A stretch of 64,000 nt of DNA, taken from positions 1-64,000 of the forward strand of contig NZ_SSNH01000013.1 of NCBI RefSeq assembly GCF_005877005.1. Direction: 5' to 3'. Position 1 is the first letter of the stretch; every line of letters begins with the position of its first letter. Shown one piece after another: positions 8,216 through 16,700 of the stretch. Position numbers and translations under genes: made by a program. The notes beneath the pieces were generated by a model, which was not told the origin of the DNA, searched no databases, and was given only the letters and a program-made list of their open reading frames with translations. This DNA is from Sinomonas susongensis (GTDB taxonomy: Bacteria > Actinomycetota > Actinomycetes > Actinomycetales > Micrococcaceae).

Positions 8216-9040
8216 CTACGGTAGCAGTCTGGCGAGGAGGTCGCGGCACGTTTCGTAGGCCTCCGCCCCGGGCGTGATGGGCGCAAAATGGTCGCCGGCC
8301 GTCTCGTGCAGCTCGGCGGGATCCCCCGCCCGAAGGGCCGCGGCGACGTACGCCTCCGAGAGCTCGAACGGGACGGCGGCGTCCTCGCGTGAGTGGACCG
8401 CGAGCACCGGCACGCCCGTGGGCAGGCGGCGCATCGGGTCGGCGAGCGCATATGCCTCGGGAAGTGCGGACTCGGGGCCACCCATGAGGTTCGCTGCGGC
8501 GTCGTCGCTCAGGCGGAGCCGATGGGCGGCCGAGAGGTCCAGGACCCCGGCCTGGCTCACGACGCCGGCCAGCCGCACGGCTGGGGCGCCGCCTCCCCTT
8601 CTGGCGGCCTCCGCGGCGCGGCCCGCGGCCCACACGGCGAGATGTCCGCCAGCGGAGTGGCCGAGCGCAACGACGCGGTCCAGGTCCAGGATTTTGTCCG
8701 CGTCCGGTTCGGGGTCCCCGACGCGGTTCGCGCCGAGGTTGGCGAGGTGGTCGATGCCCATGGAGACGTCGCGGAACGTCGCCGGCCAGCCGCCGTCGCC
8801 CGTTCTTCCTGCACTTCCGGCCCTGCGGTATTCGAGGTTCCACACCGCCCAGCCCTGCAGGGCCAGGTCGAGCGCCGCGGGCACGCCGAGCTCGGCTGTC
8901 CACCTGTCGCGCCAGTAGCCGCCGTGGATCACGACGACGGTGCCGCGCACGGGCGCCCCGGACCCGGCGTCGTCCGGCAGGAAGAGCTCCCCCCATTGGT
9001 CTCGGTGGGGGCCGTATGGGTGGATTTCGCGTGTCGGCAC
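8216..9040 (-). CDS. Alpha/beta hydrolase (kynurenine-formamidase / esterase-like)
   Basis: 274 aa from GTG 9040. Classic triad: oxyanion loop VVIHGGYW, nucleophile elbow ALGHSAGGHLAVW (Ser near residue 127), Asp in SREDAAVPF and His in GDHFAPI. The HGGYW loop plus GHSAGG is shared with kynurenine formamidases and HSL-type esterases. It is divergent from the alarmone synthetase gene and upstream of the sugar kinase. Substrate is unknown. Confidence 0.82.
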   Translation of the reverse strand: MPTREIHPYGPHRDQWGELFLPDDAGSGAPVRGTVVVIHGGYWRDRWTAELGVPAALDLALQGWAVWNLEYRRAGSAGRTGDGGWPATFRDVSMGIDHLANLGANRVGDPEPDADKILDLDRVVALGHSAGGHLAVWAAGRAAEAARRGGGAPAVRLAGVVSQAGVLDLSAAHRLRLSDDAAANLMGGPESALPEAYALADPMRRLPTGVPVLAVHSREDAAVPFELSEAYVAAALRAGDPAELHETAGDHFAPITPGAEAYETCRDLLARLLP

Positions 9041-9095
9041 GTCATCACCCTATGGCTGGACGTCCGGTGTCGGGGCCGATTGCTACCGTGAAGGC

Positions 9096-10199
9096 ATGGC
9101 CACCAACTATGACCGCCTGGACGCGGGGCAGCGCGCGCTCGTCGACGCGTCCGTCGAGACCTACGCCCGGGTCCGCCCCGCGCTCAAGGCGGTCACGTAC
9201 CACGTCCTGCACATCCTGCGGGACATGTTCAACAAGAGCGACGAAGCCGATCCGCTGTTCATCACCGGCCGGACCAAGACCGTCGAGTCGTTCAAGGAGA
9301 AGATCTCCCGCCTCGACCCGCCCGCCGAGCCCGGGGGCACCCCCACCCTCAAGTTCCCCGACCCGTTCCGCACCCTCAACGACATGGTGGGCGTGCGAGT
9401 CATCACGCGGCTTCCGCACGACAACGCGATCGCGGCGAACCTGATCAAGCGGCAGCGCGACATCTTCGACTGCCGAGGCGACCGGGAGAAGGCGATCGGG
9501 TCGATCGAGTCCGGAACCTACGGCTACTCGAGCCGCCACCTGATCCTGCGCACACTGCAGAACGACGCGGTCAAGGCCTATCAGGCGGTGTTCAACCCGG
9601 AGCTCCCCGCGAACGGGAGCTACTTCTTCGAGTGTCAGATCCGCACGATCTTCGCCCACGCGTGGAGCGAGATCGAGCATGACATCCGGTTCAAGAGCAG
9701 CGATCCGCGCGCCTGGAGCCCGCAGTTCGACCGGCAGTTCACGGCGACGGCGGCGATGCTCGAAGTCGTGGAGAAGGAGTTCGCGGAGCTGCACGAGCGC
9801 TACGAGAAGGTCCGCAGCTTCTGGAACGAGGCCGGGCAGGGCGGCGAGCCGCTCACCCCGGACCGGATCCGGGACGTCTGGCAGACGCTCCTGCCCCACG
9901 TGGACCGCAAGGTCGACGACGACTGGGGCTGGGCCGCGGAACTCGTCGCCGCGCACGGCTTCACGCAGACCTGGCAGCTCGTCGAGCTGCTCGACGCCGA
10001 ACGCATCACGGAGGTCCGAAAGGCGCTGGACCACCGCTACTCTCCCGGCCCCGACCGGCTCCTCGACGACCTCCTGCTCTGGCGATTCGGGCGCGACCAC
10101 ATCGACCTCACGGCCGAACCCGCCGAATCGCCGGTCCATCCGCGCCGGGACAGCCTCCAGCGCCGCCTCAAGCAGATCGAGCGGTACCGGCTGAACTGA
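9096..10199 (+). CDS. RelA/SpoT-domain (p)ppGpp synthetase-like protein
   Basis: 367 aa from ATG 9096. The synthetase nucleotidyltransferase core is recognisable: DMVGVRVI (about 96-103) for the DxxGxR motif, YGYSSRH (about 142-148) for the G-Y-x-S-x-H motif, and ECQIRTIFAHAWSEIEHD (about 180-197) with the catalytic Glu. It lacks an HD hydrolase, TGS or ACT domain, so it is a stand-alone synthetase rather than a long Rel. About 130 C-terminal residues form a predominantly helical, charged extension longer than in typical small alarmone synthetases. It is expected to transfer pyrophosphate from ATP to GDP/GTP; the stimulus is unknown. Confidence 0.82.
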   Translation: MATNYDRLDAGQRALVDASVETYARVRPALKAVTYHVLHILRDMFNKSDEADPLFITGRTKTVESFKEKISRLDPPAEPGGTPTLKFPDPFRTLNDMVGVRVITRLPHDNAIAANLIKRQRDIFDCRGDREKAIGSIESGTYGYSSRHLILRTLQNDAVKAYQAVFNPELPANGSYFFECQIRTIFAHAWSEIEHDIRFKSSDPRAWSPQFDRQFTATAAMLEVVEKEFAELHERYEKVRSFWNEAGQGGEPLTPDRIRDVWQTLLPHVDRKVDDDWGWAAELVAAHGFTQTWQLVELLDAERITEVRKALDHRYSPGPDRLLDDLLLWRFGRDHIDLTAEPAESPVHPRRDSLQRRLKQIERYRLN

Positions 10200-10226
10200 C
10201 GAGCGTGCTCGGCGCCTGCCCGCACG

Positions 10227-10284
10227 CCCCGCGTTTCGGACTTCGCCTCCCGCTTCGGCGGCGGGCGATGTCCGAAAGGCGGGG
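10227..10284. terminator. Long near-perfect hairpin between convergent genes (bidirectional terminator)
   Basis: Two 27-base arms fold around a TTCG tetraloop at 10254-10257, with only a few mismatches. The outer arms read CCCCGC-x-TTTCGGAC and GTCCGAAA-x-GCGGGG. The tetraloop is closed by C-G, the extra-stable UUCG type in RNA. It lies between the ends of the alarmone synthetase (+) and the hypothetical gene at 10351 (-), so it can stop transcription from both sides. A second smaller GGGGC/GCCCC hairpin follows near 10314-10338. There is no long T-run. Confidence 0.6.
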
Positions 10285-10350
10285 TCCGCTGCAGGCGGGG
10301 CTTGCGTACGGCCGGGGCTCGCGCACGGCGTGGCCCCGAGCGCCGCAGGC

Positions 10351-10752
10351 CTACGTGCCGAAGATGAACTCCTCCGCATGGGCCACTGCCTTGCGGAAGG
10401 AGTCGTTGCGCAGAGCGATCGCCGGATCGTTCGACCCGCCGTTGACGGTGGCGGCCTCAACGTAGGTTGACAGGCCGGGGGGCCTCAGCACCCAGATTCC
10501 CCCCTGGGGCGGCAGGTAGAAGACGGCGAACGAACGCGCCGAGGAGTCGTCTTCCCAAACGGGGACGACGGCGACGGCGGCGCCTGTGTCCACGTTGATC
10601 CACTGGGCGCGGGGCCGGGGCTGCTCCTCGTCGTAGACGCTCGGGTCGAGGAACGGAGCCGTCCCTTCACCCCATCTCTCCTCGAATCTCTCATGGAACA
10701 CCGGGAACAGTGCGTGGTCGTAACGGCGCCAGCCGCCCGCCGTCTGGCTCAC
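10351..10752 (-). CDS. Hypothetical protein
   Basis: 133 aa from GTG 10752, start fixed by a strong AGGAGGAG about 5 bases upstream. It is soluble and acidic, with aromatic residues near the N-end (WRRYDHALFPVF) and a central stretch that could form a beta sheet (AVAVVPVWEDD, SFAVFYLPPQGGIWVL). No family is recognised. It follows the dnaJ-like gene by 34 bases on the same strand, so it may belong to the heat-shock transcription unit. Confidence 0.65.
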   Translation of the reverse strand: MSQTAGGWRRYDHALFPVFHERFEERWGEGTAPFLDPSVYDEEQPRPRAQWINVDTGAAVAVVPVWEDDSSARSFAVFYLPPQGGIWVLRPPGLSTYVEAATVNGGSNDPAIALRNDSFRKAVAHAEEFIFGT

Positions 10753-10786
10753 TGATCTCCTCCTTTCAGGAGAACCACCAGGACTT

Positions 10787-11128
10787 TCAGGGGAACCACC
10801 GGAACAGGATCCTCAAGAGGTCCGGGTCCGGTTCGTCGAAGACGGAACGAGGGGGCCATGCGCTGCTTCGCGGCTCCGGCATCCCCGCCCACAGGCTGAA
10901 TGCGGCCTCGGCACGCCGCAAGGCCTGGTCGTAGGCGGCGCGTCGATGCGGATGCCCGAGGACTGCGTACGCCTCGAAGACCGCCCCGAGCCGATCCGCG
11001 CTGGCGCTTCCTGCCTCTGGCGAATCCGGATGCAGCTCCCTCACGAGGCGGCGATAGGCCCGCCGTATCTCCTGCTGGCTCGCCGAACGGTCGACGCCCA
11101 GCACCTCGTAGAAGTCCGTATGGGGCAT
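10787..11128 (-). CDS. J-domain protein (DnaJ-like, minimal)
   Basis: 113 aa from ATG 11128 (a GTG at 11140 would add four residues). The J domain covers residues 4-70: DFYEVLGVDRSASQQEIRRAYR, then the HPD motif in RELHPD, then YAVLGHPHRRAAYD. There is no Gly/Phe region, zinc-finger or C-terminal substrate domain, so it is a short co-chaperone that would stimulate a DnaK ATPase. It lies downstream of hsp20 on the same strand. Confidence 0.85.
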   Translation of the reverse strand: MPHTDFYEVLGVDRSASQQEIRRAYRRLVRELHPDSPEAGSASADRLGAVFEAYAVLGHPHRRAAYDQALRRAEAAFSLWAGMPEPRSSAWPPRSVFDEPDPDLLRILFRWFP

Positions 11129-11158
11129 CGGACCCACCACCCGCGCGGCCCGGCGGGC

Positions 11159-11192
11159 GCTCCGGCAGGGCAGAACGCAGCCCTGCCGGAGC
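11159..11192. terminator. Perfect 13-bp inverted repeat between hsp20 and the J-domain gene
   Basis: GCTCCGGCAGGGC at 11159-11171 and its exact complement at 11180-11192 enclose an 8-base loop. It begins 6 bases after the hsp20 stop. No T-run follows on either strand, so it may partly terminate, protect the hsp20 mRNA 3' end, or set the hsp20 to dnaJ expression ratio. Confidence 0.6.
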
Positions 11193-11198
11193 CTGGAC

Positions 11199-11621
11199 TC
11201 AGGCCGCTATCTCTCGCTTTGACTTCGATGTGCCGACATTGATCTTGCGCGGCTTCGCCTGCTCCGCGATCGGGATGCGCAGCGTCAGCACGCCATCCTC
11301 ATAGTTGGCCGTGACGTTGGCGGTGTCGAGGGAGTCCCCGAGGATGAGCTCCCGGCCGAACACGCCGGACGGTCGCTCCGCGGCGACAACCTCGGCATCC
11401 TCGGGCCGGTGCGACCCTCTCTGGGCCCGCACGGTCAGGACGTTGCGTTCGACATCGACGTCGATCGAGTTTGGATCCACGCCGGGAAGGTCGAACTCCA
11501 CCACGAACTCTCCGTCGGCTCGCCACGCCTCGAGCGGCATGGCCGTTGGGCGCGACGCGCTACCGAAGACCTGCTCGGTCAGGCGGTCGAGTTCGCGGAA
11601 CGGGTCGGTACGCATCAGCAT
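11199..11621 (-). CDS. hsp20: Small heat-shock protein, Hsp20/alpha-crystallin family
   Basis: 140 aa; ATG 11621 ([14 protein letters not shown]) is chosen because GGAGG sits 8 bases upstream; the ATG five codons earlier lacks this. The alpha-crystallin domain spans about residues 33-128, with [34 protein letters not shown] and [14 protein letters not shown] basic C-terminal end follows. It is an ATP-independent holdase for unfolded proteins. It is divergent from an HspR-like repressor gene across a 140-bp AT-rich region, so stress-induced derepression is likely. Confidence 0.92.
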   Translation of the reverse strand: MLMRTDPFRELDRLTEQVFGSASRPTAMPLEAWRADGEFVVEFDLPGVDPNSIDVDVERNVLTVRAQRGSHRPEDAEVVAAERPSGVFGRELILGDSLDTANVTANYEDGVLTLRIPIAEQAKPRKINVGTSKSKREIAA

Positions 11622-11701
11622 CGTTGCCACCTCCAAGGGTTCGATATAGGGTCAAATGGTTGTCATCTGGTCGACACCTAATCTGTCTTCCGAGACATAG
11701 A

Positions 11702-11707
11702 TATAAT
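11702..11707 (+). promoter_or_regulatory. Consensus -10 element (TATAAT) for the HspR-like gene
   Basis: A perfect TATAAT lies 54 bases before the GTG start of the MerR-type regulator in a clearly AT-rich intergenic stretch. No good -35 is seen at the usual distance, as at activator- or repressor-controlled promoters. No canonical HAIR repeat (CTTGAGT-N7-ACTCAAG) was found. Confidence 0.35.
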
Positions 11708-11761
11708 AGATCCAACCGTGCAGATCAATGCAAGAGGCACTTCACCGGAGAGGAGCTGAGA

Positions 11762-12061
11762 GTGTCACCGAAGCGTCATCCCTCAGACGGGGTCTACGCC
11801 ATCTCGGTGGCCGCCGAACTCTCCGGCCTGGGCCTTTCGAGCCTCCGGCTCTACGAGCGCAAGGGCCTCATTGCCCCGTCGCGCACCGAGGGCGGCACGC
11901 GCCGCTACAGCGAGGACGACATGCAGCGGCTCGAGCGCATCAGCGAGCTCCTCGAAGCCGGCCTCAACATCGAGGGGGTCAAGCTCGTCCTCACCCTCGA
12001 GGCGGAGAATGCGAGACTACGGGCCCAGCTCGCGAAGGCACGCTCGGCCGCGGGCGGCTGA
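11762..12061 (+). CDS. hspR: MerR-family regulator, HspR-like
   Basis: 99 aa from GTG 11762, supported by GAGGAG 6 bases upstream. The winged helix-turn-helix covers AISVAAELSGLGLSSLRLYERKGL...RTEGGTRRYSEDDMQRLERI. A short coiled coil (LEAENARLRAQLAKAR) follows and ends the protein with no effector domain. This is the HspR layout; HspR represses dnaK/clpB/hsp20 operons and is released on heat stress. The divergent hsp20 and nearby dnaJ-like gene support this. Confidence 0.82.
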   Translation: MSPKRHPSDGVYAISVAAELSGLGLSSLRLYERKGLIAPSRTEGGTRRYSEDDMQRLERISELLEAGLNIEGVKLVLTLEAENARLRAQLAKARSAAGG

Positions 12062-12064
12062 GCC

Positions 12065-12096
12065 GTGGCCTGCCTGCGCCGTGGCCTGCCTGCGCC
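12065..12096 (+). repeat. Two tandem copies of a 16-bp unit
   Basis: GTGGCCTGCCTGCGCC is present twice back to back, directly after the hspR-like stop codon and before the dps gene. It is an exact duplication in otherwise non-coding DNA. Confidence 0.8.
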
Positions 12097-12177
12097 CTTC
12101 CGCGTCGGCTGTTTGTGTGCTGGGCTGGCAGGGTAGCCACCGAGCGAACCCAGCCGACCTAGCGAAAGGGTAGACCC

Positions 12178-12636
12178 ATGAAGGCTTCCGACGAACTCGC
12201 CCACGGCCTCCAGGCCATCCTCGTAGACCTCATCGACCTGTCCCTCGAGGGCAAGCAGGCCCACTGGAACATCGTGGGGCCCAACTTCCGTGACCTCCAC
12301 CTCCAGCTCGATGAGGTCGTCGCGGCGGCCCGCCTCCATGCCGACGAGGTCGCCGAGCGGCTTCGCGCCCTGCACGCGGTCCCGGACGGGCGGGCATCGA
12401 CCGTCGCGAAGACCGCCAGCCTGCAGGAGGGCAGCGAAGGCCTCGTGACGACGAGCGACGCGATCGACCGCGTCGTGGCTGCCCTCGAGGCCACGTGCTC
12501 GACGGTCCGCGGCGTCTACGAGGCCGTCGAACAGGACGACGCCGCGACCACCGACATCCTCAACCAGATCATCCTCCAGCTCGAAAAGCTCGCGTGGATG
12601 GTCTCGGCGGAGAAGGCCAACACCGCGACGGCCTAG
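12178..12636 (+). CDS. dps: Dps-family ferritin-like protein
   Basis: 152 aa. Dps dodecamers oxidise and store iron using H2O2 and protect DNA. The four-helix ferritin-like pattern is clear; the ferroxidase signature includes the His in KQAHWNIVG (about residue 29) and the acidic/His residues in LHLQLDEV...RLHADEVAERL. It lacks a long basic N-terminal tail, so strong DNA binding is uncertain. AAAGGG precedes the ATG. Its position after the HspR/Hsp20 genes makes this a stress-protection neighbourhood. Confidence 0.9.
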   Translation: MKASDELAHGLQAILVDLIDLSLEGKQAHWNIVGPNFRDLHLQLDEVVAAARLHADEVAERLRALHAVPDGRASTVAKTASLQEGSEGLVTTSDAIDRVVAALEATCSTVRGVYEAVEQDDAATTDILNQIILQLEKLAWMVSAEKANTATA

Positions 12637-12755
12637 GGAACCGCGCCGCCCAGCCCGGTTCTCGAGGGGCGCAGCCGGGTCGCCACGCGACACGCGGCGG
12701 CCCGGACTGATGGGGAAGGCACAACCGGGCGGGAGGGCCGCGATGACGGGTTTCC

Positions 12756-13664
12756 TCAGGGCAGGAGTTCTCGCGCGGCCTCTTCGAGCACGGTCCGCAC
12801 GGCGACCATGACAGGGTGGCCGGTACTCGAGCCCCGCATCGACGTGAAGACGGTGCGGTGCGGGGCGCCAGCGAGCTCCACGAGACGGGCCGACGGCGTG
12901 CGGCCCACCCAGACGAGGTCAGGGAGGAGGGCGACGGCGTTGCCCGACTCGACGAGCCCGACGTGGGCCTGGAGGTCCGCCGTTTCGTACCGGACGTCGG
13001 GTTCGAAGCCAGCCGAGCGGCAGGCCTGTTCGGCCCAATGGCGGGAGGCAGCACCGTGAGGCTCCATGACCCACGGAAGGCCGGCAGCATCCTTGAGCCG
13101 CCGCACGCCGTCGATCGCGGCCCCGCTCCCCGGCGGAGGGACGGCGAGGCGGATCGCATCGCTCGTCAGCGGCTGCCGGTCCAGGCCCGGGTGGTGGGGC
13201 GCGGCATGGTGGGGGTACTGTTCCGCGACGACGAGGTCGAAATCGCGGGTCCACGTCTCGTGCAGCGCAGTTTCCGGCTCGTGCTGGACCATCTCGACCC
13301 GCACGGCCGGGTGCCGCTCGCGCAAGGTCCGCAGCGCCGTCGGCATCAGGGCGAGCGCGGCCGTCTGGAACACCGCGAGCCGGACCGTTCCGCGCACCTC
13401 GCTGTGGCTCGCCGCCAACGCCGTCTCGGCGCGTTCGAAGGCGTCGAGGAGCTCGCCCGTGTGCTCGACGAGCACGAGCGCCTGGGGGGTGAGGACTACT
13501 CGGCGCCCCGACCTGCGGAGCAGTTCGGTTCCGACCTCCTTCTCGAGGAGGGCGAGCTGCTGCGAGACCGACGACGGGCTGTACGCGAGCGCCTCGGCGA
13601 CGTCCGCGAGGGTCCCGCGGATGCTCAGCTCCCGCAGGAGGCGCAGGCGCCGGATCTCGAGCAT
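12756..13664 (-). CDS. LysR-family transcriptional regulator, probable putA regulator
   Basis: 302 aa from ATG 13664 (MLEIRRLRLLRELSIRG); an upstream in-frame GTG at 13709 would add 15 residues. The N-terminal winged HTH (GTLADVAEALAYSPSSVSQQLALLEKEVG) is followed by the periplasmic-binding-like effector domain (about 90-295). It is divergent from putA with a 130-bp shared region containing TGA-N7-TCA at about 13694-13706, of the kind LysR proteins bind. Regulation of proline catabolism is inferred from this arrangement. Confidence 0.85.
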   Translation of the reverse strand: MLEIRRLRLLRELSIRGTLADVAEALAYSPSSVSQQLALLEKEVGTELLRRSGRRVVLTPQALVLVEHTGELLDAFERAETALAASHSEVRGTVRLAVFQTAALALMPTALRTLRERHPAVRVEMVQHEPETALHETWTRDFDLVVAEQYPHHAAPHHPGLDRQPLTSDAIRLAVPPPGSGAAIDGVRRLKDAAGLPWVMEPHGAASRHWAEQACRSAGFEPDVRYETADLQAHVGLVESGNAVALLPDLVWVGRTPSARLVELAGAPHRTVFTSMRGSSTGHPVMVAVRTVLEEAARELLP

Positions 13665-13794
13665 GAAGACGGTTCCTTTCATTCGGTTTTCCCAATGATT
13701 ATGCGTCAAAAAACATCACTTCTGCTTCTGTAACTCAAGGCACATACTGGCAGAAGGACCCGAGGGGACCTCACGGAATCAGACAGGACGAAAG

Positions 13795-16700
13795 ATGACG
13801 ACGCCGACCCGCGCAACTGGCCCCGAAGCCAGTCACTCCCCCCAAGTACGCCCGCAGGACCTCGCGGATGAAGCAGTGGCCCAGGTGCGAGCCTGGCTGG
13901 CCGCCGCAGCCACCTTCCCCGTCGACCCCGCCGCCGCCCAGCTCGCCGCCGTGCTCAAGGACCCGGACGGGCTCGAGTTCACGGTCGGGTTCGTGGACGG
14001 CGTCGTCCGCCCCGAGGACCTCGGCGTCGCCGCCCGCAACCTTCGCGCGCTTGCGCCGAAGGCCCCCGCGTTCCTGCCGTGGCCGCTCAAGCGCGCCGTC
14101 CAGCTCGGAGGCTCGCTCGCACCGGTGGCGCCGAGCGTCGTCGTGCCGATCGCGCGCCGCGTGCTCCGCCAGATGGTCGGGCACCTCATCATCGATGCCT
14201 CGGACGCCCGGCTCGGGCCGGCCATCGCGAAGATCCGCAAGCCCGGAATCCGCCTCAACATGAACCTCCTCGGCGAGGCGATCCTCGGCCGCGATGAGGC
14301 CTCCCGCCGCCTCGAGGGCACCCGTAGGCTCCTTGCCCGGGACGACGTCGACTACGTCTCGATCAAGGTCTCCGCAACCGTCGCGCCCCACAACCACTGG
14401 GCGTTCGACGAGGCGGTCGAGGACATTGTCGAATCGCTCGCACCGCTCTACCGCCTCGCCCTGAGGGGCGGGAAGAGCGAGTCGGAAGCTGCCGGCAAGT
14501 CCAAGTTCATCAACCTCGACATGGAGGAGTACAAGGACCTCGACCTCACGGTCGCCGTGTTCACGCGGCTCCTCGAGCGCGAGGAGTTCCGCGGCCTCGA
14601 GGCCGGGATCGTGCTCCAGGCCTATCTCCCCGACTGCCTCGGTGCGATGATGCAGCTCCAGGAGTGGGCAGCGGCGCGGGTTGCGGCCGGAGGCGCCCCG
14701 ATCAAGGTCCGCGTCGTCAAGGGTGCGAACCTCCCGATGGAGCAGGTGGACGCCGAGATCCACGACTGGCCCCTCGCGACCTGGGGTTCGAAGCGCGAGA
14801 CCGATACGTCCTACAAGGCGGTCCTCGACTACGCACTCAGCCCCGAGCGGCTCGCCAACGTCCGCATCGGTGTCGCGGGCCACAACCTCTTCGACATCGC
14901 GCTCGCCTGGCTCCTCGCGAAGGCGCGGGGCGTTGACCTCGGGGTGGCGGACGGCTCGGGCCTGGTCGAGTTCGAGATGCTGCTCGGCATGGCCTCCGCC
15001 CAGGCGCAGGCGGTCCTCGCAGACGTCGGGCATCTCCTGCTCTACACCCCGGTCGTGCACCCGAACGAGTTCGACGTCGCGATCGCCTACCTCATCCGGC
15101 GGCTCGAAGAGGGCGCGAGCCAGGACAACTTCATGAGCGCGGTCTTCGAGCTCGACTCGAATGACGTGCTCTTCGAGCGCGAGAAGAAGCGCTTCCTCGC
15201 CTCGATCGAAGCGCTCGACAAGCCGCCGTTCACGGGCGGCGGGGTGCCCGAACCCCGTCGGAAGCAGGACCGGCGCCAGACCGACCAGGGCATCGCCGAG
15301 CACCACGACGGAAACGCCCCCGGCAACTCGCGCGCCTTCTCCAACACCCCCGACACCGACCCGGACCTCCCGGGGAACCGCGAATGGGGCCGGGCGATCC
15401 TTGCGCGGGCCGAGCGTTCCACGATCGGGGCGGACGTCGTCGAGCGAAATACCCTTTCGACGGCTGCCCAACTCGACTCGGTCATCGCCGCTGCCCTCGA
15501 CGGGGCGAATACGTGGCACGCACTCACAGGCGAGGAGCGCGCCGCGGTCCTCGACGAGATGGGACGCTCGCTCGAAAGCCATCGCGCGGACCTCATCGAG
15601 GCCATGGCGAGCGAATGCGGCAAGACGATCGACCAAGGCGACCCCGAGGTCTCGGAGGCCATCGACTTCGCCCACTACTACGCAAACCTGGCGCGAGAGC
15701 TCGACACGGTCGACGGCGCGCAGTTCGAGCCGAGCCGGCTCACGGTCGTGACGCCACCGTGGAACTTCCCCGTGGCGATCCCGGCGGGCTCGACGCTCGC
15801 TGCACTCGCCGCGGGCTCCGCCGTCGTGATCAAGCCCGCGAAGCAGGCGCGGCGTTCGGGTGCCGTCATGGTCCAGGCGCTCTGGGAGGCGCTCGACGCC
15901 GTCGGCATCCCACGCCGGATCCTGCAGTACGTGCAGCTCGAGGAACGCTCGCTGGGAAAGCAGCTCATCGCGCACCCCGACGTCGAGCGCGTCATCCTCA
16001 CGGGCGGGTACGAGACCGCCGAGCTGTTCCGCTCGTTCCGCCACGACCTGCCGCTCCTCGCTGAGACGTCGGGCAAGAACGCGATCATCGTGACCCCGAG
16101 CGCCGACCTCGACCTCGCCGCCCGCGACGTCGCCCAGTCCGCGTTCGGCCACGCCGGGCAGAAGTGCTCCGCCGCCTCGCTCGTGATCCTCGTCGGCTCG
16201 GTGACGCGGTCGCGGCGATTCCGCAACCAGCTCATCGATGCCGTGCAGTCGCTGCACGTCGGATACCCGTGGGACCCGCGGAGCCAGATGGGACCCGTGG
16301 TCGAGCAGCCCGGCGAGAAGCTGCGCCGGGGGCTCACGCAGCTCGGCGAGGGCGAGCACTGGGTGCTCGAACCGCGCCAGCTCGACGATTCCGGGAAGCT
16401 CTGGAGCCCGGGCATCCGAGCGGGTGTGCGGCCCGGCTCGGAGTACCACCTCGTCGAGTACTTCGGGCCGATCCTCGGCATCATGACGGCCTCGTCGCTC
16501 GAGGAGGCCGTGGCCCTCGCGAACCAGGTCGACTACGGGCTCACGTCGGGGCTGCATTCGCTGGACCGCGGCGAGATCGAGCACTGGACGGAGCACATCG
16601 AGGCGGGAAACCTCTACGTCAACCGCGGGATCACGGGTGCGATCGTGCGGCGGCAGCCGTTCGGGGGCTGGAAGAAGTCGGCCGTCGGCGCCGGTGCGAA

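Noticed and set aside
10200-10350. Broken gene between the alarmone synthetase and the hypothetical gene
   Set aside because: The stretch is dominated by hairpins and shows no family-like translation in any frame.
11622-11761. HAIR operator for HspR
   Set aside because: No CTTGAGT-N7-ACTCAAG or close variant was seen.
13771-16596. A 941-codon open frame on the minus strand opposite putA
   Set aside because: It is fully antisense to putA, its translation is low-complexity Arg/Glu/Val-rich sequence typical of the shadow frame of high-GC genes, and it matches no family.
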